From Streptomyces galbus (GTDB taxonomy: Bacteria > Actinomycetota > Actinomycetes > Streptomycetales > Streptomycetaceae): 64,000 nt of DNA. The position numbers and the translations under genes were made by a program. The stretch spans positions 446,219-510,218 of the forward strand of contig NZ_SZPR01000019.1 of NCBI RefSeq assembly GCF_005280195.1, given 5' to 3'. Shown one piece after another: positions 36,338 to 45,018 of this stretch. Position 1 is the first letter of the stretch; every line of letters starts with the position of its first letter. The notes under the pieces are model-generated. The model was not told the DNA's origin and made no database searches. It worked only from the letters and a program-made list of their open reading frames with translations.

Positions 36338-37507
36338 TTACCCGCAGATGTCGTCGGCGGCGGTCCGGCCCCGGAACGCCGACGCGGACTTGTCCGCGGC
36401 CTCCCGTGCGGAGGCCGCGCTCACCGCGATGGGACGGTCGGTGCGCAGCCGCCGGAACAGGTTCTCCGCGGCCGGCTGCACGAGCTGGTCGCGGTTGGCG
36501 TTGTAGACGTACGACTCCCTCGGCACGGTCAGGAAGCGGACCCGGGAGGCCGGGATGTCGCGCAGGCCGCGCACCAGGTCGTACAGGCCGTGCAGGCTCG
36601 CCAGCGCCGGGTCGGTGGTCAGCGACGACGTGGCCGCGTCCAGCACCGGGTAGAGCTTCACCGGGTTCAGCAGGACGTCGTTGCCGCGGACCTTGGTGAC
36701 CAGCGCGGAGAGGAACCGCTGCTGGCGGTCCATGCGGTCGGTGTCGCTGCCGTTGCCGAGCGACTTGCGGGCCCGCACGTAGCCGAGGGCCTGCTCGCCG
36801 TCGAGCGTGACCCGGCCGGCCGGCAGCCGCAGCTTGGCCGCCTTGTCGTCGATGGGCTCGTCCAGGCAGACCTCTACGCCGTCCACCGCGTCGACCATGT
36901 CCTTGAACCCGCTGAAGTCGACGACGATGTGGTGGTCCACCCGCACGCCGGTGAGCTTCTCCACGGTCCGGACGGTGCAGGCCGAACCGCCCGTCTGGAA
37001 CGCGTAGTTGAACATGGCGAACATCGGCTCGCCCCGGGTGCCGTCGCGCCGCCGGCAGCCCGGCACGTCCACCATCAGGTCCCGGGGGACGGAGACGGCC
37101 GTCGCGGAGCGTCGGTCCGCGCTGAGGTGCAGCAGGATCGTGGTGTCCGAGCGCTCCGTCCCGGAGTCCTTGCCGTACTTGCCGTTGCCCGCGCCCGCCC
37201 GCGAGTCCGACCCGACCAGCAGGATGTTCTGCGCGCCCTTGACCAGGGCGGTGGGCCGCTCCTTCTCGTACCGGGCGAGCTCGGCGGCGGCGGCCTCGTC
37301 GGGGGTGATGTTGGCGCTGAGCTTGGCGTAGACGATCGACCCGGCGACCGCGACGCCGATCAGCGCGAGCCCGGCGCCGAGGGCCCCGCCGTACAGCCAG
37401 CGGCGGCGCCGCCGGCGGGCGAGCCCGGCGCGGCTGGCACGGGCCCCGGCGACCGACCCCGTCCGGGGCCGCGCGGACCGCCGTCCGTCGACCACACCCG
37501 CCACCAC
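36338..37507 (-). CDS. LCP family glycopolymer ligase 5
   Basis: A 389-residue LCP protein without LytR_C: basic N-terminus, TM (LYGGALGAGLALIGVAVAGSIVYA), LCP domain (NILLVGSDSRAGAGNGKYG, RSDTTILLHLSADRRSATAVSVPRDL, DHHIVVDFSGFKDMVDAVDG, ALGYVRARKSLGNGSDTDRMDRQQRFL). It ends shortly after a region expected to form the last domain strand (VRFLTVPRESYVYNANRDQLVQ). Tandem GTG starts at 37507/37504 follow GTGAGGGG. A TIGR03089 gene lies upstream on the same strand, an order also known near the M. tuberculosis Lcp1 gene. Confidence 0.92.
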   Translation of the reverse strand: MVAGVVDGRRSARPRTGSVAGARASRAGLARRRRRRWLYGGALGAGLALIGVAVAGSIVYAKLSANITPDEAAAAELARYEKERPTALVKGAQNILLVGSDSRAGAGNGKYGKDSGTERSDTTILLHLSADRRSATAVSVPRDLMVDVPGCRRRDGTRGEPMFAMFNYAFQTGGSACTVRTVEKLTGVRVDHHIVVDFSGFKDMVDAVDGVEVCLDEPIDDKAAKLRLPAGRVTLDGEQALGYVRARKSLGNGSDTDRMDRQQRFLSALVTKVRGNDVLLNPVKLYPVLDAATSSLTTDPALASLHGLYDLVRGLRDIPASRVRFLTVPRESYVYNANRDQLVQPAAENLFRRLRTDRPIAVSAASAREAADKSASAFRGRTAADDICG

Positions 37508-37560
37508 CCCTCACGTCGTCCACGCCGTCAGTGCGGAGCCCTGCGCTTCGATGATTCACC

Positions 37561-37590
37561 GGGAGGGGGTGGGGTGGGGGCGTGGGATGG
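37561..37590 (+). repeat. Guanine-run motif able to form a G-quadruplex
   Basis: Four adjacent guanine runs (GGG-A-GGGGG-T-GGGG-T-GGGGG, 37561-37580) with one-nucleotide loops lie just upstream of LCP 5, on the strand opposite to its message. G-rich low complexity continues to about 37670. Confidence 0.5.
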
Positions 37591-37681
37591 GCCGAACGGG
37601 TGACTGGCCCTCCGGGAGCGCGGGCGGGCGCGGGCGGTGAGTGGGGTGGGGCGGTGGCGTGTCGGGTGCGGGGTCGCGAGG

Positions 37682-37715
37682 GCTGGTCGCGCGGTTCCCC
37701 GCGCCCCTTCGGACG
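37682..37715. repeat. Interspersed Streptomyces repeat (GTCGCGCGGTTCCCCGCGCC type)
   Basis: The stretch GTCGCGCGGTTCCCCGCGCC with a following CCTTCGG resembles a short repeat that recurs in intergenic regions of many Streptomyces genomes, recognised from memory. It contains a CGCGGGG-type dyad. Confidence 0.5.
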
Positions 37716-37722
37716 GGTGGGC

Positions 37723-38484
37723 TCAGGTGCGGGCGGTCGCCGTGACGCGTTCGCTGTCGATGCGCTGGGTGAGGGTCTCCTCGGACGCCTGGTCCAGGTG
37801 GCGGCACAGCACCACCGAGCCGCCGCTCGCGAGCGGTGCGTACAGGCCCGCGCTCAGGCCCTCCCAGGTGTCGTAGCCCAGCCCGGACAGCAGCCGCGAG
37901 CCCGGCCCCAGCAGGCCCAGCGCCTCGGCCTCGCCCCGGGCCCGCTCCACGATCTCCGCCCCGGTGTACTCCGCCCCGGCCACGACCAGCGCCGGCTCCT
38001 CCGGGTCGACCGGCGCGTACGGCACGAAGCGGTCCCCGTACGTCGGCACCTCCACGGCGTAGTCGGCGTACCCCTGCGGCGGTCCCGGCACGAAGCGCCT
38101 CCCGAGCGGCGCCAGCGACAGCGCGTACCGCTCGCCCCGGCAGGCCCGGCCCGCCTCGACGCCGTCCGGTCCGGCCACCACGACGTCCGCCCGCGCGGGA
38201 TCGCCCGCGACGTCCGCGACGACGCCCACCGACGAGCACGCCACCAGCCACACCGCCGTCTGCCAGTGCGCGGGCAGCAGCAGCGCGACCCGGTCGCCGG
38301 GCTCGGCGGACAGGCCGTCCTGGAGGAGGTTGGCGGTCTTGGCCACCCAATTGGCGAAGGTGGCCACGGACAGTTCGACCCGTTCCCCCGTGGCGTCGTC
38401 GTAGAAGGTCACCAGCGGGCGCGCGGGGTCCGCGGCGAGCGCGGAACGCAGCAGGTCGGCAGGGGTGCGATCGGTGGCAGTCAC
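37723..38484 (-). CDS. TIGR03089-family AMP-binding-like protein
   Basis: A 253-residue protein related to the N-terminal part of acyl-CoA synthetases/AMP-ligases: LVTFYDDATGERVELSVATFANWVAKTANLLQD and GDRVALLLPAHWQTAVWLVACSSVGVVADVAG. It lacks the usual P-loop (SSGTTGxPKG) and the C-terminal domain, so a complete adenylation reaction is unlikely. This size and form is the TIGR03089 family of actinobacteria. It is conserved beside LCP genes, implying an envelope-linked role, which is inferred. Confidence 0.85.
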   Translation of the reverse strand: MTATDRTPADLLRSALAADPARPLVTFYDDATGERVELSVATFANWVAKTANLLQDGLSAEPGDRVALLLPAHWQTAVWLVACSSVGVVADVAGDPARADVVVAGPDGVEAGRACRGERYALSLAPLGRRFVPGPPQGYADYAVEVPTYGDRFVPYAPVDPEEPALVVAGAEYTGAEIVERARGEAEALGLLGPGSRLLSGLGYDTWEGLSAGLYAPLASGGSVVLCRHLDQASEETLTQRIDSERVTATART

Positions 38485-38600
38485 CCGCGCAAGCGTACGC
38501 CGCCCCCGCCCGCGCCACCCGTGTCCCCGCCCGGCGGGGAGCCACCGGTTCGGCGGAACGGCACCCGACTGACCGTCAAGTCACCGATGGACAGATATGT

Positions 38601-40124
38601 ATGACTATGTCCAAGATCAGGGGCATGCACGGATTGCTTGCTACCTCACTCGGTGTCACCTGTGCGGCCGCCCTCACCCTGCCCCTGGCGCCACCCGCCA
38701 CCGCGACGCCGCAACCCCCGGCACCGGTGGCGGAGGCGGCGACCGCGGCCGGGGCCGCCCGCCCCGACCCGCCCCGGGCCCCCGGCGCGCCACCCCGCGC
38801 GGCCGCTCCGGAGCTGCCCGGCAGCACCCAGTCCCTGCCCCTCGCCCCCCTCGCCCGCGACCGGGCCCTCGGCGACGCGGGCGACCAGGGCCTGCCCCGC
38901 CGCGACGTACGGCACTTCTCCCTCCTCGGCGTCGTCTGGGACGACCCCGGCGCCCCCCTGCACGGGCGGGTCCAGGTCCGCACCCGCGCCGCCGGCACCC
39001 ACGCCTGGTCCGGCTGGCAGGACCTGGAGACCCACAACGACGACCACGGCGCCGACCCCGGCACCCCCGAGCGCACCTCCGGCCACGTCCGGGCCGGCAC
39101 GGCCCCGCTGTGGGTCGGCGACTCCGACGGCGTCGAGGTCCGCGTCCACGGCGAGGACACCGGCCGGCACGGCAGCGACCGCCAGGGCACCGACCGGCAC
39201 GGCCGGGCCGGTGTGACCAGGGCCGCGCACACCACCCCGCAGGCCCCCGCGGCGGTGCTCCCGAGGGGCCTGCGCCTCGAACTGATCGACCCGGGCGCCG
39301 ACGACACCCGCGCCGCGCACCTCTCCGCCGAGGCCGCCGGGACCCGGGAGGTCCGGCGGGCCGCCCTGGACACCGAGGCGCGGGCGGCCTCCGCGGCCAA
39401 CGCCGACCTCGCCCCCGTGGGCGCCCTGGAGATCCCCGCGCTCGACCGTGCGCAGACGCGCAGCGAACTGCTCTCGCTGCGCTCGGGGAAGCTGACGGCC
39501 GCTCAGAAGGCGAAGCCGTACATCGGCCCGCGCCCGCGCATCGTCACGCGCCGCGGCTGGGGCGCCGACGAGAAGCTGCGGGAGAAGTCCTTCGTCTACA
39601 CCTCGAAGGTCAAGGCGGCCTTCGTCCACCACACCGCCTCGGGCAACACGTACAAGTGCTCCCAGGCCCCCTCGCTCATCCGCGGTATCTACCGCTACCA
39701 CGTCAAGAGCATGGGCTGGCGGGACATCGGCTACAACTTCGTCGTCGACAAGTGCGGCACCATCTACGAGGGCCGGGCCGGGGGAGTGGCGAAGGCGGTC
39801 CTGGGCGCCCACACCCTCGGGTTCAACACCAACAGCATGGGCATCGCGGTGATCGGCACGTTCGGCAGCACCAAGCCGCCCGCCGCCGCGGTGACGGCCA
39901 TCGCCCGGCTGACGGCCTGGAAGCTGGGTCTCTACGGGGGCAATCCCAAGGGCAAGACATACCTGAAGTCCGGCGGTGGCAACCTCTACCGCAAGGGCAA
40001 GAACGTACGGCTGAACGTGATCTCCGGTCACCGCGACGGCTTCGCCACCGAATGCCCGGGACGGCAGCTCTACGGCAAGCTCGGCACGGCCCGCTCGTCG
40101 GCGGCGCGCCTCCAGGGGCGCTGA
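38601..40124 (+). CDS. Secreted N-acetylmuramoyl-L-alanine amidase/PGRP-type protein
   Basis: A 507-residue exported protein. A signal peptide (~1-35, MHGLLATSLGVTCAAALTLPLA... ending ATA) precedes a Pro/Ala/Arg-rich region, a domain with HFSLLGVVWDD...GWQDLETH (~100-160), and a C-terminal peptidoglycan-recognition/amidase_2 domain from RIVTRRGWGADE. Zinc ligands are in FVHHTASG (His), ISGHRDG (His) and TECPGRQLY (Cys), so the domain looks catalytic. It cleaves the muramyl-alanine bond of peptidoglycan. Starts at 38601, 38607 or 38634 are possible; none has a strong Shine-Dalgarno. Confidence 0.9.
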   Translation: MTMSKIRGMHGLLATSLGVTCAAALTLPLAPPATATPQPPAPVAEAATAAGAARPDPPRAPGAPPRAAAPELPGSTQSLPLAPLARDRALGDAGDQGLPRRDVRHFSLLGVVWDDPGAPLHGRVQVRTRAAGTHAWSGWQDLETHNDDHGADPGTPERTSGHVRAGTAPLWVGDSDGVEVRVHGEDTGRHGSDRQGTDRHGRAGVTRAAHTTPQAPAAVLPRGLRLELIDPGADDTRAAHLSAEAAGTREVRRAALDTEARAASAANADLAPVGALEIPALDRAQTRSELLSLRSGKLTAAQKAKPYIGPRPRIVTRRGWGADEKLREKSFVYTSKVKAAFVHHTASGNTYKCSQAPSLIRGIYRYHVKSMGWRDIGYNFVVDKCGTIYEGRAGGVAKAVLGAHTLGFNTNSMGIAVIGTFGSTKPPAAAVTAIARLTAWKLGLYGGNPKGKTYLKSGGGNLYRKGKNVRLNVISGHRDGFATECPGRQLYGKLGTARSSAARLQGR

Positions 40125-40172
40125 GACCGGGGGCCGGGACCGAGGTGACGGGGAGCCGCACGCCGTGGACGG

Positions 40173-40232
40173 CGCCGCACCCCGGTCTGCGGACACGGCA
40201 CACCGGTCTGCTCGCGCCGCACCCCGGTCTGC
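40173..40232 (+). repeat. Three direct repeats spaced exactly 21 bp
   Basis: CGCCGCACCCCGGTCTGC occurs at 40173-40190 and 40215-40232, with a shorter variant GCACACCGGTCTGC at 40198-40211. The shared CGGTCTGC ends fall at 40190, 40211 and 40232, exactly 21 bp apart, i.e. on one face of the helix. A possible -10 (TACACT, 40234-40239) follows at once. The layout suggests an activator or repressor array controlling the nucleotidyltransferase gene. Confidence 0.6.
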
Positions 40233-40290
40233 ATACACTGACCGGCCGAAAGACAGTTCGGCCGGTCCCGGCAGGAAGCGAAGACGACAG

Positions 40291-41373
40291 GTGACAGAAG
40301 CGATCCTCCTGGTCGGCGGCAAGGGCACCCGGCTGCGCCCGCTCACGGTGCACACGCCCAAGCCGATGGTGCGGGCGGCCGGGGTGCCGTTCCTCACCCA
40401 CCAGTTGGCGCGGGCGAGGGCCGCGGGCGTCGACCACATCGTGCTCGCCACGAGCTACCTCGCCGAGGTCTTCGAGCCGTACTTCGGCGACGGCTCCTCG
40501 CTGGGCCTGCACCTGGAGTACGTGACCGAGGAGGAGCCCCTCGGCACGGGCGGCGCGATCCGCAACGTCGCCTCCCGCCTGCACTCCGGCCCCGACGACC
40601 CGGTCCTGGTCTTCAACGGCGACATCCTGACCGGGCTCGACATCCGCCGCCTGGTGGCCACCCACGAGGAGACCCGGGCGGACGTCTCGCTGCACCTGAC
40701 CAGGGTGACGGACCCGCGCGCCTACGGCCTGGTCCCCACGGACGAGACCGGCCGGGTGCTGGCGTTCCTGGAGAAGCCGACCACGCCCGAGGAGATCGTC
40801 ACCGATCAGATCAACGCGGGCGCCTACGTCTTCCGCCGCTCGGTCATCGACACCATCCCGGCCGGCCGGCCCGTCTCCGTCGAACGGGAGACCTTCCCCG
40901 GCCTGCTGGCCGCCGGGGCGCACCTGCAGGGCATGGTCGACTCCACCTACTGGCTGGACCTGGGCACCCCGGCCGCGTTCGTGCGCGGCTCGGCCGACTT
41001 GGTCCTCGGCCGCGCCCCCTCCCCGGCGGTGCCGGGCCGCTGCGGCGACCGCCTCGTCCTGCCGACGGCCACGGTCGCCGCCGACGCGAAGCTGACCGGC
41101 GGCACGGTGGTCGGCGAGGGCGCCTTCGTCGCCGGGGGCGCCCGCGTCTTCGGCTCCACCATCCTGCCCGGCGCGGTGATCGAACCCGGCGCCGTCATCA
41201 CCGACTCCCTCATCGGCACCCGCGCCCGCGTCGGCGAACGCTCCGTCCTCACCGGCACGGTCATCGGCGACGGCGCGGTCGTCGGCGCGGACAACGAACT
41301 GCGCGAGGGCGCGAGGGTGTGGTGCGACGCGAGGATCCCGGCGGGGGCGCTGCGCTTCTCGCCCGACCAGTGA
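40291..41373 (+). CDS. Sugar-1-phosphate nucleotidyltransferase (mannose-1-phosphate guanylyltransferase type)
   Basis: A 360-residue two-domain enzyme: an N-terminal NTP-transferase with LVGGKGTRLRPLTVHTPKPMV (signature), VFNGDI (metal Asp), FLEKPT and INAGAYVFRR; a C-terminal left-handed beta-helix with repeats (GGTVVGEGAFVAGGARVFGSTI, ITDSLIGTRARVGERSVL). It makes an NDP-sugar, most likely GDP-mannose given the relation to M. tuberculosis Rv3264c and manA/manB here, though glucose-1-phosphate is possible. The GTG at 40291 is in register with the family start. Confidence 0.9.
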   Translation: MTEAILLVGGKGTRLRPLTVHTPKPMVRAAGVPFLTHQLARARAAGVDHIVLATSYLAEVFEPYFGDGSSLGLHLEYVTEEEPLGTGGAIRNVASRLHSGPDDPVLVFNGDILTGLDIRRLVATHEETRADVSLHLTRVTDPRAYGLVPTDETGRVLAFLEKPTTPEEIVTDQINAGAYVFRRSVIDTIPAGRPVSVERETFPGLLAAGAHLQGMVDSTYWLDLGTPAAFVRGSADLVLGRAPSPAVPGRCGDRLVLPTATVAADAKLTGGTVVGEGAFVAGGARVFGSTILPGAVIEPGAVITDSLIGTRARVGERSVLTGTVIGDGAVVGADNELREGARVWCDARIPAGALRFSPDQ

Positions 41374-41418
41374 TCTCGTGAGCCCGTCCCTCGTCCTCCG
41401 GCCGAGGGCACGTCGTCC

Positions 41419-41488
41419 CAGCCCGTCCGGCGTGTGAGGACGAGGCCCGTTCAGGGCCGAAGGGGGGGTCCGGGGGCACAGCCCCCAG
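41419..41488. repeat. Interspersed Streptomyces intergenic repeat with terminator hairpins
   Basis: The ~70-bp sequence begins CAGCCCGTCCGGCG, passes through GAGGACGAGGCCCG and ends in GGGGGC-ACA-GCCCCC. It resembles a repeat that is frequent downstream of Streptomyces genes, recognised from memory. It contains two hairpins, GGCCC/GGGCC and GGGGGC/GCCCCC, and can end transcription of the nucleotidyltransferase and/or the convergent glycosylase gene. Confidence 0.7.
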
Positions 41489-41518
41489 CAGCCGGCCGCG
41501 GTCAGGAGTGCCCCCGCC

Positions 41519-42526
41519 TCACAGCCCCCGGATGTCGCCGACAGGCATCCGCGGAGCCCGCCGCGCCGGCACCACCCCGCTCAACAGGATCAGCCGCGCG
41601 GCCCGGTGCCGCTGCCCGGCGTACGGCTCCAGCAACCGCAGCATCAGCGCGTCGTCCGCGTGCCGGTCCCCGGCCAGCGCCCACCCCACGATCCCCGGCA
41701 GGTGCAGGTCGCCGGTCGTCACCTCGTCCGCCGCCCCGTGGCTGCGCTGCACCGCCTCCGCCGACGTCCACGGCCCGATCCCCGGCACCACTTCCAGCCG
41801 CGCGCGAGCCTCCCGCGGCTCCATCCCGGTCGCCTCCTCCAGCCGCGCGGCGACCCGCACGGCCCGCAGGATCGTCGAGGCGCGCTTGTTGTCGACGCCG
41901 GCCCGGTGCCACTCCCACGACGGGATCAGCGCCCAGGTCCGCGGCGCGGGCATCACCCACAGCCGCCCCCCGGCCGCGGGCCCCGGCGCCGGCTCCCCGA
42001 ACTTGCGCACGAGCAGCCGCCACGCCCGGTACGCCTCGTCGGTCGTCACCTTCTGTTCGAGGACCGACGGGATCAACGACTCCAGCACCAGCCCGGTCCG
42101 CGTGAGCCGCAGCCCCGGCCGGCGGTGCCGCGCGTGGGCCAGCAGCCGGTGCCGGGGCACGAACGCGGACGGGTCGTCGGCCGCCCCCACCATCTCCGGC
42201 AGCCGGTCGAGCAGCCACTCGGCTCCCGGCCCCCACGCCTCGCCGCGCACCGCACCGCCGTGCGCCGACACCCGCAGCGTCCCGGGGCCGGCCGGGGTGA
42301 GGCTGGCCCGCCACACGGACCCGTCGGGCATCGCGCGGAACGTCGGGTCGGCGGGGCCCCGCCGCAGCGGCCCGAGCACCAGCCCGAGGTCGAGGGGCCC
42401 GTCGGGGACGTACGTCCGCACCCGCCCGGCGGCCGGCGCGGCCGGCGCCGGGCGCGCCGCGGGCACCACGACCTCGCCGCCGCGCGCGGTGGTGCGCGTC
42501 GGCCGCGGAGCGAAACGTCCAGCCAC
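41519..42526 (-). CDS. HhH-GPD superfamily DNA glycosylase (AlkA/3-methyladenine type)
   Basis: A 335-residue base-excision repair protein. The helix-hairpin-helix and catalytic region reads LEVVPGIGPWTSAEAVQRSHGAADEVTTGDLHLPGIVGW, with the catalytic Asp in GDLHLP. LIPSVLEQKVTTDEAYRAWR matches the upstream part of the AlkA fold. It removes alkylated or damaged bases. The GTG at 42526 is taken as start; a Pro/Ala-rich N-terminus of ~35 residues precedes the first beta-domain. The ribosome site is poor (AGGGACC), and the start could lie further in. Confidence 0.82.
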   Translation of the reverse strand: MAGRFAPRPTRTTARGGEVVVPAARPAPAAPAAGRVRTYVPDGPLDLGLVLGPLRRGPADPTFRAMPDGSVWRASLTPAGPGTLRVSAHGGAVRGEAWGPGAEWLLDRLPEMVGAADDPSAFVPRHRLLAHARHRRPGLRLTRTGLVLESLIPSVLEQKVTTDEAYRAWRLLVRKFGEPAPGPAAGGRLWVMPAPRTWALIPSWEWHRAGVDNKRASTILRAVRVAARLEEATGMEPREARARLEVVPGIGPWTSAEAVQRSHGAADEVTTGDLHLPGIVGWALAGDRHADDALMLRLLEPYAGQRHRAARLILLSGVVPARRAPRMPVGDIRGL

Positions 42527-42613
42527 GAATGAGGTCCCTAGGAGAACGAGGAAGGCAACCCCACGAGCGTAAGCGCACCCACGCCAGGAACCACCCCTCG
42601 CGTGTCGCCCGTC

Positions 42614-43954
42614 TCACCGGACCTCGATGAACGCCTCCGCGTCCCGCTCGGCCCGCGGCCGCGGTTCCTCCGCCGGGTGCCCGACGGCCACCGCCCCCAT
42701 CGGGTCCCAGTCGCCCGGCAGCCCCAGCACGTCCCGTACGACGTCCCGGCAGAACATCGTGGACGACACCCACGCCGAGCCCAGCCGTTCCCCGGCCAGC
42801 GCCACGAGGAGGTTCTGCACGCCGGCCCCGGCGGCCACCACGAACATCTCCCGCTCGGCCGTGTCCCGCCGGGCGTCGCCGTAGGTGTGCGAGCCGTCCA
42901 TGACCAGGCAGGGCACCACCAGGTAGGGCGCGTTGCGCAGGACGTCCCCGCGCCGCACCCGCTTGCCGATCGACTCCTCGCTCCTGCCGTCCCGGCGCAG
43001 GTCCGCGATCCACGCGTCGCGCATCGCGTCCAGCAGCCGGGTGCGGGACTCCTCGGACTCCAGCAGCACGAACCGCCACGGCGTCGTGTGGTGCGGGGCC
43101 GGCGCCGTCACGGCCGCCGCCACCGCGCGCCGGACCGCACCGGGGTCGACGGGCTGGTCGGTGAAGGCGCGCACCGTGCGCCGCTGGGTGACCGCCAGCC
43201 GCACGGCCTCGGAGGTGCCCAGCCGGAACATGTCGTCCCGCGCCCCGCGCACCATGGCCCGGGCGCCCTCGTCGTCCCCGTCGGTGCCGTCGTCGCCTTC
43301 CTGGCCGCCCGGCCTGACGACGTGCGCCAGCCCGCGGACCACGGCCACCGGCCGTCCCGCGGCCTTGCCCTTGACCAGGTCGCCGGCGGCGGCCAGCTCG
43401 TCCGCCGTCGCCACGACCGTGGCGCTGAGCGGGTTGCCGTAGGCGTCCGTGCCGCCCCGCAGGTCGTCCAGCACGCGGACGCCGGCGGCGCCGATCGCGA
43501 CGTCCGTGAGCCCCGAGCGCCAGGGCCGCCCGAAGGTGTCGGTGACGATGACGCCGACGTCGACACCGAGGGCGTCCCGCAGGCCCCGGCGGACGGCCCG
43601 GGCGGAGGCGTCGGGGTCCTCGGGCAGCAGCAGGACGGTGCCCGCGGGCGTGTTGGACGCGTCGACGCCGGCGGCGGCCATGACCAGCCCCTGCCGGTTC
43701 TCCACGATCCGCAGCGTCCCGCGCCGGGCCACGACGCGCACGCTCTCCGCGTCGATCGCGGCCTCCCGGTCGGCGGCCTCGACGATCCGCCCCTCGGCCT
43801 TGGACACGATCTTCGAGGTGACCAGGACGACGTCCCCGTCGGCGAGCCCCGGCTCCGCCGCGGCGATCAGCTTGGCGAGGTCGTCCCCGGGCCGCACCTC
43901 GGGCAGCCCGGCGGGCGCCCAGACCCGGTACTCCTGCGCGACGGGCCCGCTCAC
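42614..43954 (-). CDS. fbiB: Bifunctional coenzyme F420-0:L-glutamate ligase / nitroreductase domain protein
   Basis: A 446-residue two-domain protein like M. tuberculosis FbiB. The CofE-like ligase (residues ~1-250) has PGDDLAKLI, DGDVVLVTSKIVSKAEGR and GVIVTDTFGRPWRSGLTDVAIGAAG. The C-terminal FMN nitroreductase-like half starts RRTVRAFTDQPVDPGAVRRAV. The enzyme adds glutamates to dehydro-F420-0 and completes its reduction in F420 maturation. The GTG start overlaps the fbiA stop (GTGA), so the two are translationally coupled. Confidence 0.95.
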   Translation of the reverse strand: MSGPVAQEYRVWAPAGLPEVRPGDDLAKLIAAAEPGLADGDVVLVTSKIVSKAEGRIVEAADREAAIDAESVRVVARRGTLRIVENRQGLVMAAAGVDASNTPAGTVLLLPEDPDASARAVRRGLRDALGVDVGVIVTDTFGRPWRSGLTDVAIGAAGVRVLDDLRGGTDAYGNPLSATVVATADELAAAGDLVKGKAAGRPVAVVRGLAHVVRPGGQEGDDGTDGDDEGARAMVRGARDDMFRLGTSEAVRLAVTQRRTVRAFTDQPVDPGAVRRAVAAAVTAPAPHHTTPWRFVLLESEESRTRLLDAMRDAWIADLRRDGRSEESIGKRVRRGDVLRNAPYLVVPCLVMDGSHTYGDARRDTAEREMFVVAAGAGVQNLLVALAGERLGSAWVSSTMFCRDVVRDVLGLPGDWDPMGAVAVGHPAEEPRPRAERDAEAFIEVR

Positions 43955-44910
43955 GCTCCGCGCACCTCCTCGGCCAGCGCCAGCGCCTCCCGGGCCATCC
44001 GCGCGGTCGCCTCGAGGTCCGTCATCATCAGCGGTACGGCCCGGCAGCGGATGCCGGCCGTCTCGACCCGCTCGACCGCGCCCGCGTCGACGGTGTCGAC
44101 CAGCCAGCCGTCCAGCAGCCCGGAGCCGTAGTGCTCGGCGACCGCCGCGGCCGTGGACTCCACGCCGACGGCGGCGAGCACCTTGTCGGCCATGCCCCGC
44201 ACGGGCGCGTCCCCGACGATCGGGGACAGGCCGACCACCGGCACGCCCGCGTCGGCGATCGCCTCGCGGATGCCGGGCACGGCGAGGATCGTGCCGACGG
44301 ACACCACGGGGTTCGACGGCGGGAAGAGCACCACGTCCGCCTCGGCGATCGCCTCCAGTACGCCGGGCGCGGGCTTCGCCTGCTCGGCGCCCACCGGCAC
44401 GACCGCCTCGGCCGGCACGGACGCGCGCAGCCGCACCCAGTACTCCTGGAAGTGGACGGCCTTGCGCTCCCCGTCCAGCTCGACGGCGACGTGCGTCTCG
44501 ACGCGGTCGTCGGTCATCGGGATCAGCCGCACGCCCGGCTGCCAGCGGTCGCACAGCGCCTCGGTGACCGCGCTGAGCGGGAACCCGGCGCCGAGCATCT
44601 GCGTCCGCACGATGTGCGTGGCGAAGTCCCGGTCGCCGAGGCCGAACCACTCCGGCCCGACGCCGTACGCGGCCAGTTCCTCCTTCAGGTGGAAGGTCTC
44701 GTCCGCCCGCCCCCAGCCCTGCTCCTCGTTGATGCCGCCGCCGAGCGTGTACATCACCGTGTCGAGGTCCGGGCAGACCTTCAGCCCGAAGAGGTGGATG
44801 TCGTCGCCGGTGTTGCCGATGACCGTGATGTCCGCGTCGGGCGCGGCCCGCTTCAGACCACGCAGGAACCGGGCACCACCGATGCCGCCTGCCAGAACCA
44901 CAATGCGCAT
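43951..44910 (-). CDS. fbiA: 2-phospho-L-lactate (phosphoenolpyruvate) transferase
   Basis: A 319-residue CofD/FbiA-family enzyme that joins a lactyl/enolpyruvyl-guanosine diphosphate with FO to make F420-0 or its dehydro form. Motifs: VVLAGGIGGARFLRGLKRA, VIGNTGDDIHLFGLKVCPDLDTVMYTLGGGIN, LFPPSNPVVSVGTILAVPGIREAI, VVGLSPIVG. The ATG at 44910 follows GGGGAC. First gene of the fbiAB pair. The position next to whiB matches the M. tuberculosis whiB2-fbiA-fbiB order. Confidence 0.95.
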   Translation of the reverse strand: MRIVVLAGGIGGARFLRGLKRAAPDADITVIGNTGDDIHLFGLKVCPDLDTVMYTLGGGINEEQGWGRADETFHLKEELAAYGVGPEWFGLGDRDFATHIVRTQMLGAGFPLSAVTEALCDRWQPGVRLIPMTDDRVETHVAVELDGERKAVHFQEYWVRLRASVPAEAVVPVGAEQAKPAPGVLEAIAEADVVLFPPSNPVVSVGTILAVPGIREAIADAGVPVVGLSPIVGDAPVRGMADKVLAAVGVESTAAAVAEHYGSGLLDGWLVDTVDAGAVERVETAGIRCRAVPLMMTDLEATARMAREALALAEEVRGA

Positions 44911-45018
44911 GTCCCCAAGTCTTGCAGGCGGGTGGGACACCGCGGGCCGCGGTGACCGGTCCCGGACACCCGTCGGTGGGGGAGCGGCCCTCCGGTGCCG
45001 GCCGGCGCGGGCCCCGGG

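Noticed and set aside
33984..37507. The LCP cluster as a tailored antibiotic-resistance or toxin system
   Set aside because: All members show ordinary LCP architecture; nothing suggests a defence function.
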